This document shows, piece by piece, positions 1 to 5,556 of a stretch of DNA of 10,427 nt. This DNA is from Porphyromonadaceae bacterium (lineage in GTDB: Bacteria > Bacteroidota > Bacteroidia > Bacteroidales > Dysgonomonadaceae). Where the stretch lies: the NCBI GenBank assembly GCA_022840285.1, contig JALHIE010000090.1, positions 1 to 10,427 of the forward strand, written 5' to 3'. The notes beneath the pieces are model-generated. The model made no database searches. It was given only the letters and a program-made list of their open reading frames with translations, and had not been told where the DNA came from. Numbering within the stretch: position 1 is the first letter of the stretch; each line of letters begins with the position of its first letter. A program made the translations under genes and the position numbers.

Positions 1-77
1 GATATTTTTGACTTGTCCAATAAATTTAACAGCTGTGTAAAGATCGGCTGTCCGCTAAAATTTGTACCTTTGCCCAT
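1..77 (-). CDS. IS4-family (DUF4372-type) transposase, N-terminal fragment cut by the window edge
   Basis: An ATG at 77 opens a frame that stays open for 25 codons and runs off the left edge. The visible residues read MGKGTNFSGQPIFTQLLNLL and then DKSKI. This resembles, from memory, the amino terminus of DUF4372-containing IS4-family transposases common in Bacteroidota, which start with a short Gly/Lys stretch, then an F-x-GQP-(I/L)-x-x-QLL core and a basic helix. The catalytic DDE domain would lie outside the window, so it cannot be said whether the gene is intact. The gene is too short here for statistical support; the call rests on this motif. It implies that an insertion sequence lies immediately downstream of the M14 peptidase gene. 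Confidence 0.7.
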   Translation of the reverse strand, partial: MGKGTNFSGQPIFTQLLNLLDKSKI

Positions 78-106
78 GTTGGTTATCCTTATTTGTGTTA
101 CAACAG

Positions 107-137
107 TAAAGGTAAACCTTCTGGGGAATTACCGAAA
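107..137 (-). promoter_or_regulatory. Possible promoter of the transposase
   Basis: Read on the minus strand, TACCTTTA at 114-107 matches the Bacteroidota -7 consensus TAnnTTTG with one mismatch. A TTTC at 137-134 sits 19 bases upstream, near the expected place of the -33 TTTG element. The ATG of the transposase is about 30 bases further downstream. The match is weak and could be chance in AT-rich DNA. Confidence 0.3.
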
Positions 138-149
138 GGGGTTCCCCTT
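123..149. repeat. Two overlapping inverted repeats upstream of the transposase
   Basis: AAGGGG (136-141) and CCCCTT (144-149) form an inverted repeat with a 2-base spacer. GGGGAA (123-128) can pair instead with TTCCCC (142-147). The two pairings exclude each other. They overlap the possible transposase promoter, so they could be an operator, an RNA switch in the leader, or part of the element's end. None of these roles is shown by the sequence. Confidence 0.35.
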
Positions 150-244
150 CATTTTAGCGTATATTATTTTTACCGGACACCAGTGAAAAGAAATATAATA
201 TGAGCAAAGATTGTTTTTCCTTATCTGATATTTTTTATCCCTGT

Positions 245-288
245 ATTCCCTTTTAAAGCATTCCCTTTAGATAATACACAAATGCTTT
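245..288. repeat. Direct repeat and inverted repeat just downstream of the M14 peptidase gene
   Basis: ATTCCCTTT occurs at 245-253 and again at 260-268, a 15-base period. Overlapping it, AAAGCATT (255-262) and AATGCTTT (281-288) form an 8-base perfect inverted repeat with an 18-base loop. On the peptidase transcript this could fold just after the stop codon, but no T-run follows it in that direction, so it is not a standard intrinsic terminator. It may protect the 3' end, or it may belong to the insertion sequence. Confidence 0.3.
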
Positions 289-295
289 TAACTAT

Positions 296-1429
296 TCATC
301 TCAGCAAAAACTTACACAGCCCCTCGATTGTAAGCATATGGTGCCGGTAGATTTCGTCGTACGTGTATTTCACTATCGATGGGTTACCCTCCTCAAGATA
401 GTCAAGTCCCTGATTACTCTCGAAAGTCAGTGCGGGCGTACCGCAAACATGAGTGATTGCAGAAGTAAGGTTGAATGACTTGGTATTGCTTTCTTCCACA
501 CCATTGCCACCGAGTGAAAAATTCTCCTCTGCATATTCTTCTTTTATAAATCTCTGAAATGCTCTTATTTTCTCCTTTTCTTGTTCGAAAAGGTATCCAA
601 CTCCTGCCAGGTGTGGCTTACCGTTAGCCCCTCCATGGAAAAGCACCGTAAAATCAGGTGCGTAGTTTTCTGCGGTCTGCAGTATCGTCTTTGTCTCGAC
701 AGCGGGATTTGTAAAGAAAAAGTCGTGCATCATGTTGATTCCATCGTCATTGAAATAAGAGCCCAAATGCTCTACAGCTTCCAGTATAGGGTGGATCGTT
801 TTGCATCCCGGCCAATCGGTTAGGGTCCCATCTACCCATGTACCTTGTGACAGGTACCGGAATGATTCATAATCCAATCCCACCATGCTGGGTAGAGGCA
901 CGCGCGCGCGTCCATCCGGATTTGCACACGGGATGATGATGAAATTAATTTTTTCGGCGCTAGCACAGATATCCGGATGTTCCTTCCCGGCAAGATCTTT
1001 TCCCGTTTCCAATACGGTTACCAGGTTCATCAAAGCTGCCGTACCCTCCAATTCGCCTCCGTGAACGGCTCCCACCAGAAACAAGGTGGGTTTATAGTCC
1101 TGTGCCGATTTATCCGCGTAATGTTTCATGTTTCCTGCTCCCATGGCACTACTGAGGTTAGCGCTGCGCTTCAGTTCATTAGGTTTTCCGTAAAACATGC
1201 CATAAACAGGCCGGTTACCGGCAGACATACACAGAAGCCGGGCAGTTCCTTTCTTGACACGTGCAGCGGTTGTTTCAATGTCCTCAAGACTGGTTTTCCA
1301 ATATCCTGGCACACTTTTCATAATTTCGTCCATCTGCTCCAAGTAGGTGTACGCCCTTTTCTCCGGGACCTGTGCCTGAACAGTTACACATGCAACGAGA
1401 AGAATAAGAAAAAACGGTTTTAAATTCAT
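296..1429 (-). CDS. Exported M14-family zinc carboxypeptidase
   Basis: This 377-residue protein looks like a secreted zinc metallopeptidase of family M14, whose members cleave C-terminal residues or amide bonds of peptides. Residues 1-19 form a type I signal peptide (hydrophobic LILLV core, likely cleavage after VQA), and no lipobox cysteine is placed for lipidation, so the mature protein is probably periplasmic or released. The active-site set is complete: zinc ligands H123 and E126 in an HGGE motif, substrate-binding NPDGR at 170-174, the third zinc ligand H265 in FHGG, and a candidate general base E337 in LTFES. The start at 1429 is an ATG directly before the signal peptide. It is separated from the upstream DUF6528 gene by 178 bp that contain a short terminator-like hairpin, a candidate promoter and a palindrome, so separate control is plausible. 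The substrate is unknown; peptide, glycopeptide and peptidoglycan stem peptide are all possible. Confidence 0.88.
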   Translation of the reverse strand: MNLKPFFLILLVACVTVQAQVPEKRAYTYLEQMDEIMKSVPGYWKTSLEDIETTAARVKKGTARLLCMSAGNRPVYGMFYGKPNELKRSANLSSAMGAGNMKHYADKSAQDYKPTLFLVGAVHGGELEGTAALMNLVTVLETGKDLAGKEHPDICASAEKINFIIIPCANPDGRARVPLPSMVGLDYESFRYLSQGTWVDGTLTDWPGCKTIHPILEAVEHLGSYFNDDGINMMHDFFFTNPAVETKTILQTAENYAPDFTVLFHGGANGKPHLAGVGYLFEQEKEKIRAFQRFIKEEYAEENFSLGGNGVEESNTKSFNLTSAITHVCGTPALTFESNQGLDYLEEGNPSIVKYTYDEIYRHHMLTIEGLCKFLLR

Positions 1430-1441
1430 TTTGCATTATTT

Positions 1442-1462
1442 AAAAAAAAGTGATCAATCACT
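1442..1462 (-). promoter_or_regulatory. Palindrome followed by T-run just before the M14 start codon
   Basis: AGTGAT (1449-1454) and ATCACT (1457-1462) form a perfect 6-base inverted repeat with a 2-base spacer. On the minus strand it is followed at once by seven T (1448-1442), and the ATG of the peptidase comes 12 bases later. In shape this is a small intrinsic terminator, lying between the candidate promoter and the start codon. It could be an attenuator, a terminator for read-through from upstream, or a binding site for a dimeric regulator. The stem is short and AT-rich, so its strength is doubtful. Confidence 0.4.
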
Positions 1463-1514
1463 CTAAAAACTACTCGTGCCTATATTTTTCGCCTTTATGG
1501 AGCTCCAGCTACCA

Positions 1515-1554
1515 CAAAGTAAAACAAAAATATTTTCCCCCGAAATAGTCTAAA
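1515..1554 (-). promoter_or_regulatory. Candidate Bacteroidota-type promoter for the M14 peptidase
   Basis: On the minus strand TATTTTTG at 1532-1525 matches the -7 consensus TAnnTTTG exactly, and TTTA at 1554-1551 lies 18 bases upstream as an imperfect -33 element. A second possible -7, TTACTTTG at 1522-1515 (one mismatch), pairs with TTTC at 1545-1542 at a spacing of 19 bases. Either would give a leader of about 80-90 bases before the ATG at 1429, and that leader would include the palindrome and T-run. Confidence 0.45.
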
Positions 1555-1577
1555 GATCCGGGTATGAATATCGGGAC

Positions 1578-1599
1578 AAAAAACGGCATCGTCGGATGC
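1578..1599 (-). terminator. Short candidate terminator after the DUF6528 gene
   Basis: Eight bases after the DUF6528 stop codon the minus strand reads GCATC-CGAC-GATGC, a 5-bp stem with a 4-base loop, then CG and six T (1583-1578). The position is right for an intrinsic terminator, but the stem is short, so read-through into the peptidase gene is possible. Confidence 0.4.
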
Positions 1600-1607
1600 A
1601 GTGAAGC

Positions 1608-2507
1608 TTATTTGATGACCCTCACTTTATACACGTCGATTTCGGGGACCGTTATTGTTTTGGTTGGATTAATAGAATATATGTTGTGGGTCCACCAACT
1701 TATTTCACCCTTGGTATAGATGAGATGATCCGCTTTTTCGTCGTAATAGACCGACTTGACATTGGATTCGTTTGCAATGGGAGCAAAAGGCTCAAAAGTC
1801 TTGCTGTTTAAATCAAACCTCCATACTTTTTTCGAAGTGGTTATCAGCAGCTGGTTCTCAGAAGAGGCATACAGGTCATGTCCGCCTGTTTCCGGCAGGG
1901 TCCACTTCTCCTCCAGTTGCAAACCCGGACTGGGAGTATCCCAGTTAGCCAACGAATATGCCCTTAGCTCGTCGTATCCCAATGCATAGAGCAGGTTCCT
2001 TCCCGCCATCCAGGTAACACCGTGGCCGGAATACAACGAATCGCTGAACAACACGGTATCCGACCGGTCCGCATCGTAAATCTCCAGCCGGTTTCCCTTA
2101 TTAGCGGTAGACAACGCAACCGCTATCCGGTTTCCGGGGAGATACTCAACGGAGTGTGCATTGGGTGTAATGGCGTAAAAGAGGCATTTCCGGGTGGCAC
2201 GGTCTACCAGAACGGTTCCACCGCTTGAGGAACAGATCAGGATCTTGGCATGGTTATCTACCGATTTGTGGTCATCAACGGTCTTCATGTACCGGATCAT
2301 TGTATCGGGCATATCCGGAATTTCAGAGGTCTTCAGATACCAATTGACTTTCTTTACGCTGTCAGCCGAGCTGTCGAAATCCAGGATCATCACCACGTTG
2401 TCTCCACCGACAATTATTTCCCGCGGCCGCTTTGATTCGCTGCACGAAACGGCAATGAAAAGGAAGAAAACGAGAATGATCCCATCAATACGTTTGCATT
2501 TTGTCAT
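1608..2507 (-). CDS. DUF6528 family lipoprotein, beta-propeller-like
   Basis: The protein has 299 residues from the ATG at 2507. An in-frame TTG at 2531 would add eight residues, but the ATG gives a compact lipoprotein signal (MTKCK, hydrophobic segment, AVSC with C22 as the lipidated cysteine) and is preferred. After the signal, an (I/V)VGG-D-x-VV-x-IL-D start and internal blocks SSSGG (93-97), a conserved histidine at 162 in SGHGVTW, LGYDELR (176-182) and GGHDL (208-212) match the pattern known for DUF6528 proteins, which look like WD40/propeller folds with repeated W/F-D blades. No catalytic activity is established for the family; binding or scaffolding at the outer membrane or periplasm is likely. 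It lies 71 bp after the MBL-fold hydrolase gene with no terminator between them, so the two are probably co-transcribed. Confidence 0.82.
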   Translation of the reverse strand: MTKCKRIDGIILVFFLFIAVSCSESKRPREIIVGGDNVVMILDFDSSADSVKKVNWYLKTSEIPDMPDTMIRYMKTVDDHKSVDNHAKILICSSSGGTVLVDRATRKCLFYAITPNAHSVEYLPGNRIAVALSTANKGNRLEIYDADRSDTVLFSDSLYSGHGVTWMAGRNLLYALGYDELRAYSLANWDTPSPGLQLEEKWTLPETGGHDLYASSENQLLITTSKKVWRFDLNSKTFEPFAPIANESNVKSVYYDEKADHLIYTKGEISWWTHNIYSINPTKTITVPEIDVYKVRVIK

Positions 2508-2578
2508 TTTTTTTAGTTTAGGTGATTCCAACCGGGAGGTTAAATTTCCGTAGTTCGACGTATGTTCTTATTAATTTG

Positions 2579-3517
2579 TTACGGATTGTAGTGAAAAGAT
2601 TCTCCCCAGGTCATTATTATTTTATTGTAGGGCACGTCCCATCGCGAATAATTTAAAGCATAAGCTTCGCGATGATCAATGGTGTGACCCAATTCATTTT
2701 CATGAGCCGGAACAATTAACCGGGGTGCATACCCTTTGGAGGTCCGAAGAGGATTGGTAGTCCAGCAATTGGGTATTAATACATCCACTTCATGGTGCTC
2801 AGCCACCTTATCTATCCACGAGAAGTCCTCCTCCAACGATTGATCACCGGTATGACAGACAGAATATTCTTCCGGAGTAAGAACAAGCACAACGTTATTC
2901 AGGATGTTGGCACCCTGATGGCCCGGATATACGACCACCTCCAGATCCAGTTGCTTGTTGTTCAGCCTTAGCTTCTGTATTTCATGCGCTTTGCGTTCCA
3001 GGTGAGTGACGTCATCGTAAATTTCTTTTCCTTCCCAGGTATCGGGAGGAGTCACTACGGGTTTACCCTTATCCAGAAACATTCCGGCCACCTCCTCGTC
3101 TGCATGGTCCCGGTGGAAGTGGCTTATGAAAAGTGCATCACAATGTGTTGCAAGTCTATCTATCACCTCTTTGGACAAAGCGAACGAATCTGAACTGGAT
3201 GAATGCCCCCTCGTAATATCAAAAGCGACGGTTACTGTTTTGGTACGTATGACAACACCCATATTGTAAAGTTTCCAGATTTTCACACCTGTTGAAACTT
3301 TCGTGTTTTCGATTTCCTCCAAAACGGATAAGGTACGCTGAAGATGAAAATTTTGCACTGAACTCCGCTGCGGGGCTCCTTCATCGTGAAAAACGGCATC
3401 CAGCAACACCATAGCCATTTGCCGATCTTTCGGTTCATCCACCCGGGGAGGATATTCTGATAAAATGGATTCGGTAATGTTTAAGATAGATTTTGATTGC
3501 CAGTCAGGAAGTGTCAT
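2579..3517 (-). CDS. Metallo-beta-lactamase-fold hydrolase, apparently separated from its signal peptide by a frameshift
   Basis: From the ATG at 3517 the frame gives 312 residues. A helical N-terminal region of about 85 residues precedes the MBL fold. The metal-binding motif HFHRDH is intact (H133, H135, D137, H138). Further candidate ligands are H200 in YPGHQ, D225 in HTGDQ and H272 in PAHEN. The protein should therefore be a competent metal-dependent hydrolase, closest in style to the UlaG-like/lactamase_B_2 group; the substrate cannot be read from the sequence. A TAA lies directly before this ATG in the same frame, so no longer start exists in frame. One base out of frame, directly upstream, sits a complete lipoprotein signal peptide (3605-3504). 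Dropping one A from the TTTAAATG at the junction would fuse them into a lipoprotein of about 340 residues. As written, the product is cytoplasmic, unlike all its neighbours. Confidence 0.85.
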   Translation of the reverse strand: MTLPDWQSKSILNITESILSEYPPRVDEPKDRQMAMVLLDAVFHDEGAPQRSSVQNFHLQRTLSVLEEIENTKVSTGVKIWKLYNMGVVIRTKTVTVAFDITRGHSSSSDSFALSKEVIDRLATHCDALFISHFHRDHADEEVAGMFLDKGKPVVTPPDTWEGKEIYDDVTHLERKAHEIQKLRLNNKQLDLEVVVYPGHQGANILNNVVLVLTPEEYSVCHTGDQSLEEDFSWIDKVAEHHEVDVLIPNCWTTNPLRTSKGYAPRLIVPAHENELGHTIDHREAYALNYSRWDVPYNKIIMTWGESFHYNP

Positions 3518-3605
3518 TTAAAGAGTTTGACCTGTTGTTGCACGACAGGGTAACGAGAAGACAAATAACCACAAGAAGCTGAGATAGGATTGTTTTTTGT
3601 CTCAT
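3504..3605 (-). pseudogene. Out-of-frame lipoprotein signal peptide belonging to the MBL-fold hydrolase
   Basis: An ATG at 3605 opens a 33-codon frame that begins MRQKTILSQLLVV and continues through a hydrophobic stretch to VTLSC, with C22 as the probable lipidated cysteine, then NNRSNSLNDTS and a TGA. It has every part of a Bacteroidota lipoprotein signal: basic start, hydrophobic core, serine before the cysteine, Asn/Ser-rich linker. It overlaps the start of the hydrolase by 14 bases in another frame. A single-base deletion at the TTTAAATG junction gives ...SNSLMTLPDW, a smooth join. The likely reading is a true or artefactual one-base frameshift. An independent leader peptide coupled to the hydrolase by reinitiation is the alternative. 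Confidence 0.65.
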
Positions 3606-3640
3606 AACAATCGGTTTTTTTATGTGCTTTTTTAACAAGC

Positions 3641-3648
3641 CGAAGATA
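3641..3648 (-). promoter_or_regulatory. Weak candidate -7 promoter element for the MBL-fold hydrolase unit
   Basis: TATCTTCG on the minus strand at 3648-3641 matches TAnnTTTG with one mismatch. It lies between the strong terminator of the upstream operon and the ATG at 3605, giving a leader of about 30 bases if used. No good -33 TTTG is seen at the usual distance. Some promoter is expected here because the terminator should stop transcription from above. Confidence 0.35.
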
Positions 3649-3704
3649 CAATTTATCGGCGTAAATTAGAACTAAACAGTTCACTTATTTTTCTCCGTCC
3701 CGAT

Positions 3705-3739
3705 AAAAAAGAGGCTGCCTCCTTTTTAGAGGCAGCCTC
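3705..3739 (-). terminator. Strong intrinsic terminator of the susC-susD-DUF4091 operon
   Basis: GAGGCTGCCTC (3711-3721) and GAGGCAGCCTC (3729-3739) are perfect reverse complements of 11 bases, with a 7-base loop. On the minus strand the hairpin is followed by six T (3710-3705). It begins 43 bases after the stop codon of the DUF4091 gene and divides this operon from the MBL/DUF6528 unit. The T-run lies only on the minus-strand side in this form, although the loop itself is T-rich on the plus strand. Confidence 0.92.
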
Positions 3740-3782
3740 AGCGATCATTTACCGGTTTTCATTGCCGGCGATATCGGAAAAT

Positions 3783-5522
3783 TTATTCAGATAACAGTTC
3801 CATCAACTTTCTCCTGTGCTCTCTGAACGCAGCTATGTTGTTATCGTATCTGGTATAACTGTAAATCACTTTATCAATGATATCACGGGCCGCTTCTGGA
3901 TCTTTCTTTTCGAGCATCTTGAAAAGTTCATAATCCACAATTCCATCACGCATAGCTTCAAACCGGATTGAACTAAGAAGTTTATCACCTTTTGGATAAA
4001 TTATCCAGGAGTCGCCTCCGGGCAAGATATTTCCTCCTTCATAATTAATTGAAGTTTGTTCATCCCAGGGATCCGTCCGCCACTGATTGAGCCCCCAATG
4101 CAAATAACCGGGTATGTTATACTTGAAGTTTAACCAATGTATATACCGGGTTTTAAGTAAAGGCAACTCGATAAACCGATTGGCGTATTCTCCCTTGGGA
4201 GACAGGCATGTATAAAACCATGCTTCTTTCCTTTCACTGTTTTTATTGATGTTATTGTAAAAATCATAATCCTTGTTCATGAAATCCAGTTGAGGCACGT
4301 ATATGTCCACGATATCCTCCAGATCTTTGCTGTGTGTAGCTTCAATAATTTTAATCTCCGGGTAAACTTGCTTGACAAACCGTGCAATTTCCACATAACT
4401 TTGTACGTTAGTAGGTGTAGGTTCGTCGGCAATATATTGTAAATAACTACCCTCCCACCCTTTTTCCTTCAGGTGATGTTTAAGAGAAGTGAAGAAATCA
4501 ACGTAAAACTGCTGAGCTCGCTCATTGGATAATGGCAATTTTTCAAACCTATTTTCTGCGTTTCTGTTCACTGAAGGCACCCTCACCACAAACTGTGAAT
4601 CCCAATTACCTTCTCTCGTCCCGATGTGCCCTCCTTCTAACCTGCCTATAACCCCTTCCTGTATGAAAATTTCCACCACCTTGTCGAATCGGGTGAAATC
4701 TACTTGCCACTTCCCATTTATGAATGCAAAATCAGATAAATCCAGTGGGGAAATTCTGGCCGAGTTCTGTCTGTATTCCGCCATCATTTTTGCCAGTTTC
4801 CGGATGTACTCCCAATGTTGTGGAGAAAAAGATTCAAAATCTTCACCCCGGTTCATCCATTTAAGTTGAGCCGCATCTATTGTGAACCAATTTGTTACCC
4901 ATAAACTGGTTTTATCAATTGTTACAGGATAAACCCTGACAGAATAGTCCTTTTCGATATGAAATTCTTTGTTTTCAATATTCCCATTAATTATCACCTT
5001 GCCACTATACAGTCCGGGGCTAGCATCCGAGGGGATGGGTATAGTGATCCAAATTGGCTGTGAATTACCAAATTTCACATCAATCTCATCCTCTTCCAAT
5101 AACGGATCGGGAAAATAACCTGAAGGTGAATTGATTCTGTCCCGGGAATAATCCCATATACTTCGCCCAACTTTAACAAAACCAACAAATCTTACTTTCG
5201 ATGCGGGGAGCAGTTTGTCTTTGTTTGATGCTTGGGTAACCGTTACCCTTAAGTTGTTTATTGTATAGGGTGAGCGAACAACAAACTGTAGACTGGCATG
5301 TTCGCCTCGGACCACTTCACTAATTGCTTCTTGTGAACCCGGGAAAAAACTGCTTTCGGCAAGAATTTTCTCCATAGGGTCAACATATTCAAATTGAATC
5401 TCTTTACTGTCGCAACTAAAACCAGAGAAACAAATCACAAATAGTAAAATGATTGCATTCAAAAAAGTTCTTTTTACTGAATTAGACAGATAAGATGTGT
5501 TATTTTTCAACGTCATGTTCAT
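3783..5522 (-). CDS. DUF4091 / GH123-like exported glycoside hydrolase
   Basis: The protein has 579 residues. Residues 18-37 form a membrane-spanning signal ending FSGFSC; C37 is a likely lipidation site, though the lipobox is atypical. Residues 45-200 look like an all-beta N-terminal domain (ASLQFVV, LYSGKVIING), and residues 205-560 a TIM-barrel-like region ending in the DUF4091 domain, with the hallmarks PGYLHWGLNQW (471-481) and SIRFEAMRDGIVDYE (518-532). D366-E367-P368 in YIADEP matches the Asp-Glu pair that GH123 beta-N-acetylgalactosaminidases use for substrate-assisted catalysis. An exo-acting N-acetylhexosaminidase role is therefore plausible, but many DUF4091 proteins are uncharacterised and the specificity is not proven. 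The gene follows susD by 34 bp and is the last gene before a strong terminator, so it should be the dedicated enzyme of this SusC/SusD pair. A second ATG two codons in (5516) is an equally possible start. Confidence 0.87.
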   Translation of the reverse strand: MNMTLKNNTSYLSNSVKRTFLNAIILLFVICFSGFSCDSKEIQFEYVDPMEKILAESSFFPGSQEAISEVVRGEHASLQFVVRSPYTINNLRVTVTQASNKDKLLPASKVRFVGFVKVGRSIWDYSRDRINSPSGYFPDPLLEEDEIDVKFGNSQPIWITIPIPSDASPGLYSGKVIINGNIENKEFHIEKDYSVRVYPVTIDKTSLWVTNWFTIDAAQLKWMNRGEDFESFSPQHWEYIRKLAKMMAEYRQNSARISPLDLSDFAFINGKWQVDFTRFDKVVEIFIQEGVIGRLEGGHIGTREGNWDSQFVVRVPSVNRNAENRFEKLPLSNERAQQFYVDFFTSLKHHLKEKGWEGSYLQYIADEPTPTNVQSYVEIARFVKQVYPEIKIIEATHSKDLEDIVDIYVPQLDFMNKDYDFYNNINKNSERKEAWFYTCLSPKGEYANRFIELPLLKTRYIHWLNFKYNIPGYLHWGLNQWRTDPWDEQTSINYEGGNILPGGDSWIIYPKGDKLLSSIRFEAMRDGIVDYELFKMLEKKDPEAARDIIDKVIYSYTRYDNNIAAFREHRRKLMELLSE

Positions 5523-5556
5523 CGATTTTTTAATAAATTAGACAAAACTTTATCAC

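Larger units (their letters stand above)
78..295. other. Intergenic stretch, likely containing the end of the insertion sequence
   Basis: No convincing gene lies between the transposase start and the stop codon of the M14 peptidase. The stretch should hold the 5' untranslated region of the transposase, one terminal inverted repeat of the element, and the 3' flank of the peptidase gene. The exact boundary cannot be set because the other end of the element is outside the window. Small symmetrical elements are visible and listed separately: an inverted repeat at 136-149, a 9-base direct repeat at 245-268, and an 8-base inverted repeat at 255-288. Confidence 0.5.

Noticed and set aside
65..72. 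TACCTTTG on the plus strand, an exact -7 promoter match.
   Set aside because: It lies inside the start of the transposase frame, has no -33 element at the right distance, and would only drive transcription against the M14 gene.
76..186. A 36-codon plus-strand frame starting with ATG.
   Set aside because: Its composition is unremarkable, it has no recognisable motif, and it overlaps the transposase start and repeat-bearing intergenic DNA.
901..910. A (CG)5 run that might be Z-DNA-forming or a repeat tract.
   Set aside because: It lies in the M14 coding sequence and is explained by the conserved NPDGRAR codons of the active-site region.
581..1423. Plus-strand open frames opposite the M14 gene.
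   Set aside because: They are antisense shadows; the minus-strand frame has a signal peptide and a full M14 active site.
2508..2531. TTG start at 2531 for the DUF6528 gene.
   Set aside because: The ATG at 2507 gives a standard lipoprotein signal peptide; the extra residues would only lengthen the n-region.
3516..3525. A slippery-looking heptamer T-TTA-AAT in the signal-peptide frame, suggesting programmed -1 frameshifting into the hydrolase.
   Set aside because: A -1 slip there runs straight into TGA. The hydrolase lies in the +1 frame, so the heptamer cannot produce the fusion.
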